DNA of 64,000 nucleotides from Hippasteria phrygiana. Its lineage: Eukaryota > Echinodermata > Asteroidea > Valvatida > Goniasteridae. Where the stretch lies: assembly GCA_037893225.1 (NCBI GenBank), contig JAZGUH010000775.1, forward strand, positions 186,001 through 250,000, in the 5' to 3' direction. Position 1 is the first letter of the stretch, and every line of letters begins with the position of its first letter. Under the pieces are notes generated by a model, which was not told where the DNA came from, ran no database searches, and saw nothing but the letters and a program-made list of their open reading frames with translations. The position numbers were made by a program, and so were the translations under genes. Of this stretch, positions 48,201 to 60,200 are shown in pieces.

Positions 48201-51200
48201 CATCAAAAATAGGCTTTTTGAAACACATATAAGGGTTGGTCCGAGCGTCATAAAAATTGGTGGGTAAGTAGATAGTGATACTAGCATGTAAAATCCGAGG
48301 TGACGTCATGATGACGTCATCGGCTGATTTTCTGTTAATTTTTTAGTCATGATGACCATCAAATTATTTGTATATTTTTTTTAAGGTTTTGAAATTTTAA
48401 GCCATATCTCATTAACAGAATATAATAAATTCGAAATTCCTTTTTGTAATCAATTCATTAGGTCAGAGTTATGTATGTTAAAATGTGTAACATCATCCTG
48501 ACGTCATCAAAATGCCCTTTTAAAAAACACATGAGAGTAAGTGGATCGTTATGAAAATTTGTAAAATCTGAAGTGACGTGATTGGCTGATTTTGTAGGAA
48601 TTTTTCATTTTTTTCAATTTTTTTAAACTGTCATTGATCAGATTGACTGCAATCTTGACACAAGCCAAGACCACGTTCCGAATATGTGACGTCATGACGA
48701 CGCTATCCTACGATTTTATGTTGATTGTTAGGTTTTTTAAATTTATGTAATTTCTAACCGGGACTTGCGCCACATAACAGCCTAAGGTCTTAAACAAGTT
48801 TGTCATATATATCCTATAATGGAAATTACATGACCAAGAAAGAAGTCAGGATGGCGTCACGCTTAAAGGTCAAGTTTGAAGTAGCAAAAGACATAGAAGT
48901 GATGGAGCTTTGTGCTTAATATAACAGAAAAACGGAAAAGCCCTGCGTCTGTTTGCAAGAGACGCAAGATGTCTAGTTTTTTCTTTTTTTTCTTCTTCTT
49001 TTAGTTCTGACCAAAATCCCATAGACTTTGTACACGAATTTTGTCGGCGGCACTTTAGGTCTTAAAAAACGTCAGAACCTAACCAAACTTACATCAAACA
49101 TAGACCCTAAGCTGAAATTGTATGTCGTAGAGTGACGTCGTGATGACGTCATCACGTGATTTTTTATGAATTTTTGAATTTTTAAAATCGTAACATTCTT
49201 TTAAATATATCTAGCGAACAAAACAAGATATTTTCAAAATTCTTTTTCTTATAGCTTTGGTATGTCTCAAAGATATGCCCTAAATTGCGAAAATTGTGTG
49301 ACGTCATGATGACGTCATCAAAAATGTGTTTTTTTGTTAACGCATGTAAGGGTCAATCCGATAACAAAAATGTATATATTGAATTTTCCTGTACCCAATT
49401 CCAAAATTTCATGATCGTGGCTCACTCAAGTAAGAAATGACAGCCATTTCAAAATTTAGACCAAATTCAATATAACACAAAGGAATTCTGGGACGGGCTG
49501 ATAACCATGGCTATTATGAGCTTGCTGTTTATAAAAGGGGTTGATTTCTAGTCTTTTTTCAAGTCGCTGAATTTTTGAAGTTTTAAAATCGTAACATTCT
49601 TTTCAATATATCTATCGAACAAAACAAGATATTTTCAAAATTATTTTTGTTACAGCTTTGGTATGTCTCAAAGATATGCCCTAAATGGCGAAAATTGTGT
49701 GACGTCATGATGACGTCATCAACAATATTTTTTTTTTAAAACGCATGTAAGGGTCAATCTGATTACAAACATGTATACATTGTATTTTTCTGTACCCAAT
49801 TCCAAAATTTCATGATCGTGGCTCACTCAAGTAAGAAATAACAGCCATTTCAAAATTTAGACCAAATTCAATATAACACAAAGGAATTCTGGGACGGGCT
49901 GATAACCATGGCTATTATGAGCTTGCTGTTTATAAAAGGGGTTGATTTCTAGTCTTTTTTCAAGTCGCTGAATTTTTGAAGTATTAAAATCGTAACATTC
50001 TTTTCAATATATCTAGCGAACAAAACAAGATATTTTCAAAATTCTTTTTGTTATAGCTTTGGTATGTCTCAAAGATATGCCCTAAAAGGCGAAAATTGTG
50101 TGACGTCATGATGACGTCATCAAAAATATGTGTTTTTTTTTACGCATGTAAGGGTCAATCCGATTACAAAAATGTATACATTGTATTTTTCTGTACCCAA
50201 TTCCAAAATTTCATGATCGTGGCTCACTCAAGTAAGAAATGACAGCCATTTCAAAATTTAGACCAAATTCAATATAACACAAAGGAATTCTGGGACGGGC
50301 TGATAACCATGGCTATTATGAGCTTGCTGTTTATAAAAGGGGGTTGATTTCTTGTCTTTTTTCAAGTCGCTGAATTTTTGAAGTTTTAAAATCGTAACAT
50401 TCTTTTCAATATATCTAGCGAACAAAACAAGATATTTTCAAAATTATTTTTGTTACAAAATGGCGAAAATTGTGTGACGTCATGATGACGTCATCAACAA
50501 TATTTTTTTTTTAAACGCATGTAAGGGTCAATCTGATTACAAAAATGTATACATTGAATTTTCCTGTACCTAATTCCAAAATTTCGTGATCGTGGCTCAC
50601 TCAAGTAAGAAATAGGAGCCATTTCAAAATGTAGACCAAATTCAATATAACACAAAGGAATTCTGGGAAGGGCTGATAACCATGGCTTAAATGTGCATGC
50701 TGTTTATAAAAGGGGTTGATTTGTAGTCTTTTATCAAGTCGCTGAATTCTTGAAGTTTTATAATCGTAACATTCTTTTCACTATATCTAGCGAACAAAAC
50801 AAGATATTTTCAAAATTCTTTTTGTTATAGCTTTGGTATGTCTCAAAGATATGCCCTAAAAAGCGAAAATTGTGTGACGTCATGATGACGTCATAAAAAA
50901 ATTCTTTTTTCAAGTCGATAGAATATTGCCCATAGCATTTGTAAACGTTTACTTTCTTACCGGCCACATTGGCTACTTTTAAACTTGGCAGACACTTACC
51001 CCAACTGCTCACAATGTGTGCCGAACTTTTACGTCCTGATGACGTCATCACATGTCACGTGACGGACGTCATCTTAAAGGGGCATTTTTCGAAGCCATAT
51101 ATCTACAAAAGTACAAGTCCGATTCAGTTGGAACGTAAGGTATGCCACCTGGTGTTATAGATGAAAATTGACATGACGTTATGATCAAGTCATAACATGT

Positions 51201-54200
51201 CACGTGGTGTCATCTTAAAAGGGCACTCGCTAGATTATTGCCTATAGCATTTGTACACGTTTTCTTTCTTACCGGCACTTTGGGTACTTTTAAACTTGGC
51301 AGACACTTAGACTAACTGCTCACAATGTGTGCCGAACTTTTACCTCTTGATGACGTCATGACATGCCACGTGACGTCATCTTAAAGGGGCAGTTTTTGAA
51401 GCCATATATCTACAAAAGTACAAATTCGATTAAGTTGAAAAGTAATATCAAGGTAGCCCAGTAGGTTTATAGCTGAAAATTGACATGACATTATCATAAT
51501 TGATGTCATCACATGTCACGTGACGTCATCTTAAAGGGGCAGTTTTTGAAGCCATATGTCTACAAAAGCACAAGTCCGATTAAGTTCAAAAGTAATATCT
51601 AGGTAGCCCAGTAGGTTTATAGATAAAAATTGAATTGACGTTATGATGACGTCATCACATGTCACGTGACGTCATCTTAAAGGGGCAGTTTTTGAAGCCA
51701 TATATATACAAAATTACAAGTTCGATTAAGTTGAAAAGTAATATCTAGGTAGCCCAGTAGGTTTATAGCTGAAAATTGACATGACATTATCATGATGTCA
51801 TCACATGTCACGTGACGTCATCTTAAAGGGGCAGTTTTTGAAGCCATATCTACAAAAGTACAAGCTCGATTAAGTTGAAATGTAATATCTCAGTAGGCCA
51901 GCAGGTTTATAGATGAAAATTGACATGACGTCATGATGACGTCATCATACGATTTTATAGTAATTTTTAAGTTTTTGAACTTCAAAGTTTCTTAAAGCCA
52001 TATCTCACCAACAGAACATGCTAAATTCAAAATTCTTTTTGTAATAGCTTTGTAAGCTCCTATATTCTTTCACATAAGTTTTAAAAATGTGTGACGTCAT
52101 CATGACGTCATCAAAAATGTGCTTTTTTGAAACACATATAAGGGTACGTCCGATCGTCATACAAATTGGTGGGTAGGTAGATAGTGCCACTAGCATGTAA
52201 AATCCAAAGTGACGTCATGATGACGTCATCGTGTGTCATGTAACATGAACTTAAAGGTCAAGTATGGAGTACGAAATGTGAATCATAAAATAATCTCAGA
52301 TCTTAAACATAGCAAAGACATAGACCTTCTGATAATTTATGTTAAAGAAAAAAAGAAAACGGAAAAGCCATGCGTATGTTTACAACAGACGCAAAATTTT
52401 CGGCTTTTCCGCTACAGCAGCAAAGCCTTGGTTTTTGTTCTGTTCGCGCGATTGTGTAGTTTAGTACACTTTCGCCCAGGCATGAACACAATCTACTTGA
52501 AAATTTTTCGTTTTGCCACATTCAGAACAAAGGGCCACGTCCAAGAACATCTCCAGGTTTTTTTTTGAATGAAATCGTTAGCTCAGAGGTCAAAAACACA
52601 TGATTGCACAATACCCAGCTTCATACGGATATATAACTGGTGGGAGAGTAGGAGCTGGTTCGAAATTGACCGAGCCAAAACATGACACAACGGGTGGAAA
52701 ATCATATTTTCCGCCTTAAAAAACCTTTCCAAATCACAAAAGCACGTGTCATTGGGATTCAGAGAAGTCTACTTTAGTGACAAAAAAGGCTTTTGGAATA
52801 ATCAAATACTCCAGGAGCTAACATGAACACAATTAATACACAAATCCTAAACTACACAATACCCACTTTTTTGGTTTCTTCTTAAACACGAATTTTGTCT
52901 ACGGCACTTTAGTCACTAAACAACATCAGATCTTATTCAAACTTAATACAAACATAGACCCTAATCTGAAATTGTGTGCCGAAAAGTGACATCATGATGA
53001 CGTCATTATGTGTCACGTGATGTCATCTTAAAGGCGCATTTTTCAAGGCCCATATTAAGAGAACCGTAAGTCCAATTGCATTCAAACCTGGTATGTTGCT
53101 GGACAAGTACGTTATAAATAAAAATTGAGGTGACGTCATAATGACGTCATCATATGATTTTTATAGTAATTTCAAAGTTTTAACATTAAAGATTCTTAAA
53201 ACCATATCTCATCAACAGAACATATGTTAAATTCAAAATTCTTTTTGTAATAGCTTTGTTAGCTCGTACATTCTTTTATATAAATGCGAAAAATTTCTGA
53301 AGTCATAATGACGTCATCAAAGGCATGATTTCTTGAAAGACATATAAGGGTAGACCATGTCTAATCGTCATGAAACTTGGTGGTTAGGTAGATTTGTCAC
53401 TAGTTTACAAAATTCGAAATAACATCATAAAAACATATGGAAAAGCCCTATGTTCTTAAAAACATAGACCTCTAGTTTTTTTTCTTTTTCTTCTTCTTTT
53501 AGTTCTGACCAAAATCCCATAGACTTTGTACACGAATTTTGTCGGCGGCACTTTAGGTCTTTAAAAACATCAGAACCTAACCAAACTTACATCAAACATA
53601 GACCCTAAGCTGAAATTGTATGTCGTAGAGTGACGTCGTGATGACGTCATCACGTGATTTTTTATGAATTTTTGAATTTTTGAAATCGTAACATTCTTTT
53701 AAATATATCTAGCGAACAAAACAAGATAATTTCAAAATTCTTTTTGTTATAGCTTTGGTATGTCTCAAAGATATGCCCTAAAAAGCGAAAATTGTGTGAC
53801 GTCATGATGACGTCATCAAAAATTTGGTTTTTTTTTAACGCTTGTAAGGGTCAATCCGATTACAAAAATATATACATTGAATTTATCTGTACCTAATTCC
53901 AAAATTTCATGATCGTGGCTCACTCAAGTAAGAAATAACAGCAATTTCAAAATTTAGACCAAATTCAATATAACACAAAGGAATTCTGGGAAGGGCAGAT
54001 AACCATGGCTTAAAAGAGCATGCTGTTCATAAAAGGGGTTGATTTCTAGTCTTTTTTCAAGTCGCTGAATTCTTGAATTGTTAAAATCGTGTCACGTGAC
54101 GTCATCCTAAATGTGCGTTTTTCAAGGGCCCATATTTAGAGAACGGTATATCCAATTTCCTTCAAACCTGGTATGTTGGTTGGCTAGCTCGTGTTATAGA

Positions 54201-57200
54201 TGAAAATTGACGTGACGTCATGATGACGTCATCATACGATTTTATAGTAATTTTTAAGTTTTTGAACTTCAAAGTTTCTTAAAGCCATATCTCACCAACA
54301 GAACATGCTAAATTCAAAATTCTTTTTGTAATAGCTTTGTTAGCTCCTATATTCTTTCACATACATTTGAAAAATGTGTGACGTCATCATGACGTCATCA
54401 AAAATGTGCATTTCTGAAACACACATAAGGGTACGTCCGATCGTCATAAAAATTAGTGGGTAGGTAGATAGTGCTACTAGCATGTAAAATCCGAGGTGAC
54501 GTCATGATGACGTCATCGGCTGATTTTCTGTGAATTTTTTAGTTCTATCCCAAATCCCATAGACTTTGTACACGAATTTTGTAAGTGGCACTTTGGTCAC
54601 TAAACAACCTCGGATCTTAATTAAACTTAACACAAACATAGACCCTAAGCTGAAAATGTAAGCCGAAACGTGACGTCATGATGACGTCATCACGTGTCAT
54701 GTGACGTCATCTTAAATGTGCGTTTTCCAAGGGCCCATATCTAGAGAACGGTAGGTCCGATTTCCTTCAAACCTGATATGTTGGTAGGCTAGCTCGTGTT
54801 ATAGATAAAATTTGAGGTGACGTCAAGATGACGTCATCATATGATTTTATATTAATTTTTAAGTTTTTTAACTTCAAAGTTTCTTAAAGCCATATCTCAC
54901 CAACAGAACATGCTAAATTCAAAATTCTTTTTGTAATAGCTTTGTTAGCTCCTATATTCTTTCACATACATTTGAAAAATGTGTGACGTCATCATGACGT
55001 CATCAAAAATGTGCTTTTTTGAAACACATATAAGGGTACGTCCGATCGTCATACAAATTGGTGGGTAGGTAGATAGTGCCACTAGCATGTAAAATCCAAA
55101 GTGACGTCATGATGACGTCATCGGCTGATTTTTAATGAATTTTTAGTTCTATCCTAAATCTCATAGACTTTGTACACGAATTTTGTATGCGGTACTTTGG
55201 TCACTAAACAACCTCGGATCTTAATCAGACTTAACACAAACATAGACCCTAAGCTGAAAATGTAAGCCGAAACGTGACGTCATGATGACGTCATCACGTG
55301 TCATGTGACGTCATCTTAAATGTGCATTTTTCAAGAGCCTATATCTAGAGAACGGTAGGTCCGATTGCCTTCAAACCTGGTATGTTGGTATGGTAGCTCG
55401 TGTTATAGATGAAAATTAAGGTGACGTCATGATGACGTCATCATACGATTTTACAGTAATATTAAAGTTTTTCAATTTCAAAGTTTCTTAAAGCCATATC
55501 TCACCAACAGAGCATGCTAAATTCAAAATTCTTTTTGTAATAGCTTTGTTAGCTCCTATATTCTTTCACATTTGAAAAATGTGTGACGTCATCATGACGT
55601 CATAAAAAATGTGCATTTCTGAAACACACATAAGGGTACGTCCGGTCGTCATAAAAATTGGTGGGTAGGTAGATAGTGCCACTAGCATGCAAAATCCGAA
55701 GTGACGTCATGATGACGTCATCGGCTGATTTTTTATGAATTTGTAAATGTTTCAAATTTCATTGTACTCTTAAAATTTTGCACTTCTTCAAATGCCATGA
55801 ACTTCAAACTTGGCATATGCATTGACTATCTACTCGAGATGGGTGCCGAATCATGACGTCATGATGACGTCATCACATGTCACGTGACGTCATCTTAAAT
55901 TTGCATTTTTGAAAGCCCTATATCTATTTTTTTTCTGCTTCTTATTTTAGTTCTATCCCAAATCCCATAGACTTTGTGCATAGATTTTCTGATCGGCACT
56001 TTTGTCATCAAACATCGAATCTTAGTCAGAGTTAGCATAGGTATAGACCCTGATGCAAAGTCGTGCCGCGAAGAGTGACGTCATAATGACGTCTTCGTGT
56101 GGCATGTAACATGAACTTAAAGGTCAAGTTTGGAGTACGAAATGTTAATCATAAAATAATCTCAGATCTTAAACTTAGCAAAGACATAGACCTTCTGATA
56201 CTTTATGTTAAATAAAAAAGAAAAAAAGGAAAAGCCATGCGTATGTTTACAACAGACGCACATTTTTTGGCGTTTCCGCTACAGCAGGAAAGCCTTTGTT
56301 TTTGTTCTGTTCGCACGATTGTGTAGTTTAGTACACTTTCGCCCAGGCATGAACACAATCTACTTGAAAATTGTTCGTTTTGCCACATTCAGAACAAAGG
56401 GCCACGTCCAAGAACATCTGCAGGTTTTTTTTGGAGTGAAATCGTTAGCTAAGAGGTAACAAAATACGTGATTGCGCAATACCCAGCTTTACACGGATAT
56501 ATAGCTGGTGGGAGAGTAGTTGACCGAGCCAAAACGTGACACAACGTAAGAAAATCGTATTTTCCGCCTTAAAAAACCTTTCCAAATCACAAAAGCACGT
56601 GTCATTGGGATTCAGAGAAGTCTACTTTAGTAACAAAAAAAGGCTTTTGGAATAATCAAATACTCCAGAAGCTAACATGAACACAATTAATACAGCAATC
56701 CTAAACTACACAATACCCACTATTTTGGTTTCTTCTTAAACACGAATTTTGTCTGCGGCACTTTGGTCACTAAACAACATCAGATCTTAAGCAAACTTAA
56801 CCCAAACACAGACCCTAATCTGAAATTGTGTGCCGAAGAGTGATGTCACGATGACGTCATTATGTGTTACGTGATGTCATCTTAAAGGCTCATTTTTCAA
56901 GGTCCCATATCAAGAGAACCGTAAGTCCAATTGCATTCAAACCTGGTATGTTGCTAAACAAGTACATGTTATAAATCAAAATTGAGGTGACGTCATAATG
57001 ACGTCATCATCTGATTTTTATGGTAATTTCAAAATTTTAACGTTCAAGATTCTTAAAACCATATCTCAACAGAACATGTTCAATTCTAAATTCCTTTTGT
57101 AATAGCTTTGTTAGCTCGTACATTTTTTTATATAAATGCGAAAAATTACTGAAGTCATAATGACGTCATTAAAGGCATGATTTCTTGAAAGACATAAGGA

Positions 57201-60200
57201 TAGACCATGTCTAATCGTCACGAAACTTGGTGGTTAGGTAGATTTGTCACTAGTTTACAAAATTCGAAGTGACATCATAAAAACATATGGAAAAGCCCTA
57301 TGTTCTTAAAAACATAGTTTTTTCTTCTTCTTCTTTTAGTTCTGACCAAAATCCCATAGACTTTGTACACGAATTTTGTCGGCGGCACTTTAGGTCTTAA
57401 AAAACGTCAGAACCTAACCAAACTTACATCAAACATAGACCCTAAGCTGAAATTGTATGTCGTACAGTGACGTCGTGATGACGTCATCACGTGATTTTTT
57501 ATGAATTTTTCAATTTTTAAAATCGTAACATTCTTTTAAATATATCTAGCGAACAAAACAAGATATTTTCAAAATTCTTTTTCTTATAGCTTTGGTATGT
57601 CTCAAAGATATGCCCTAAATTGCGAAAATTGTGTGACGTCATGATGACGTCATCAAAAATGTGTTTTTTTGTTAACGCATGTAAGGGTCAATCCGATTAC
57701 AAAAATGTATATATTGAATTTTCCTGTACCCAATTCCAAAATTTCATGATCGTGGCTCACTCAAGTAAGAAATGACAGCCATTTCAAAATTTAGACCAAA
57801 TTCAATATAACACAAAGGAATTCTGGGACGGGCTGATAACCATGGCTATTATGAGCTTGCTGTTTATAAAAGGGGTTGATTTCTAGTCTTTTTTCAAGTC
57901 GCTGAATTTTTGAAGTTTTCAAATCGTAACATTCTTTTCAATATATCTAGCGAACAAAACAAGATATTTTCAAAATTATTTTTGTTACAGCTTTGGTATG
58001 TCTCAAAGATATGCCCTAAATGGCGAAAATTGTGTGACGTCATGATGACGTCATCAACAATATATATTTTTTTTAAACGCATGTAAGGGTCAATCTGATT
58101 ACAAAAATGTATACATTGTATTTTTCTGTACCCAATTCCAAAATTTCATGATCGTGGCTCACTCAAGTAAGAAATAACAGCCATTTCAAAATTTAGACCA
58201 AATTCAATATAACACAAAGGAATTCTGGGACGGGCTGATAACCATGGCTATTATGAGCTTGCTGTTTATAAAAGGGGTTGATTTCTAGTCTTTTTTCAAG
58301 TCGCTGAATTTTTGAAGTATTAAAATCGTAACATTCTTTTCAATATATCTAGCGAACAAAACAAGATATTTTCAAAATTCTTTTTCTTATAGCTTTGGTA
58401 TGTCTCAAAGATATGCCCTAAAAGGCGAAAATTGTGTGACGTCATGATGACGTCATCAAAAATATGGTGTTTTTTTAACGCATGTAAGGGTCAATCCGAT
58501 TACAAAAATGTATACATTGTATTTTTCTGTACCCAATTCCAAAATTTCATGATCGTGGCTCACTCAAGTAAGAAATGACAGCCATTTCAAAATTTAGACC
58601 AAATTCAATATAACACAAAGGAATTCTGGGACGGGCTGATAACCATGGCTATTATGAGCTTGCTGTTTATAAAAGGGGTTGATTTCTTGTCTTTTTTCAA
58701 GTCGCTGAATTTTTGAAGTTTTAAAATCGTAACATTCTTTTCAATATATCTAGCGAACAAAACAAGATATTTTCAAAATTATTTTTGTTACAGCTTTGGT
58801 ATGTCTCAAAGATATGCCCTAAATGGCGAAAATTGTGTGACGTCATGATGACGTCATCAACAATATATTTTTTTTAAAACGCATGTAAGGGTCAATCTGA
58901 TTACAAAAATGTATACACTGAATTTTCCTGTACCTAATTCCAAAATTTCGTGATCGTGGCTCACTCAAGTAAGAAATAGGAGCCATTTCAAAATGTAGAC
59001 CAAATTCAATATAACACAAAGGAATTCTGGGAAGGGCTGATAACCATGGCTTAAATGTGCATGCTGTTTATAAAAGGGGTTGATTTGTAGTCTTTTTTCA
59101 AGTCGCTGAATTCTTGAAGTTTTATAATCGTAACATTCTTTTCACTATATCTAGCGAACAAAACAAGATATTTTCAAAATTCTTTTTGTTATAGCTTTGG
59201 TATGTCTCAAAGATATGCCCTAAAAAGCGAAAATTGTGTGACGTCATGATGACGTCATAAACAAATTCTTTTTTCAAGTCGATAGAATATTGCCCATAGT
59301 ATTTGTAAACGTTTACTTTCTTACCGGCCACATTGGCTACTTTTAAACTTGGCAGACACTTACCCCAACTGCTCACAATGTGTGCCGAACTTTTACGTCC
59401 TGATGACGTCATCACATGTCACGTGACGTCATCTTAAAGGGGCATTTTTCGAAGCCATATATCTACAAAAGTACAAGTCCGATTCAGTTGGAACGTAAGG
59501 TATGCCACCTGGTGTTATAGATGAAAATTGACATGACGTTATGATCAAGTCATAACATGTCACGTGGTGTCATCTTAAAGGGGCACTCGCTAGATTATTG
59601 CTTATAGCATTTGTACACGTTTGCTTTCTTACCGGCACTTTGGGTACTTTTAAACTTGGCAGACACTTAGACTAACTGCTCACAATGTGTGCCGAACTTT
59701 TACCTCTTGATGACGTCATGACATGCCACATGACGTCATCTTAAAGGGGCAGTTTTTGAAGCCATATATCTACAAAAGTACAAATTCGATTAAGTTGAAA
59801 AGTAATATCTAGGTAGCCCAGTAGGTTTATAGCTGAAAATTGACATGACATTATCATAATTGATGTCATCACATGTCACGTGACGTCATCTTAAAGGGGC
59901 AGTTTTTGAAGCCATATGTCTACAAAAGCACAAGTCCGATTAAGTTCAAAAGTAATATCTAGGTAGCCCAGTAGGTTTATCGATAAAAATTGAATTGACG
60001 TTATGATGACGTCATCACATGTCACGTGACGTCATCTTAAAAGGGCAGTTTTTGAAGCCATATATATACAAAATTACAAGTTCGATTAAGTTGAAAAGTA
60101 ATATCTAGGTAGCCCAGTAGGTTTATAGCTGAAAATTGACATGACATTATCATGATGTCATCACATGTCACGTGACGTCATCTTAAAGGGGCAGTTTTTG

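Noticed and set aside
42337..59415. A 97-codon minus-strand frame (MMTSSGRKSSAHIVSSW...) repeated at 42337, 47000, 50758 and 59122
   Set aside because: Each copy is a by-product of the near-identical array units; the frame runs through the TGACGTCA repeats, has no motif, and the units without it are equally conserved.
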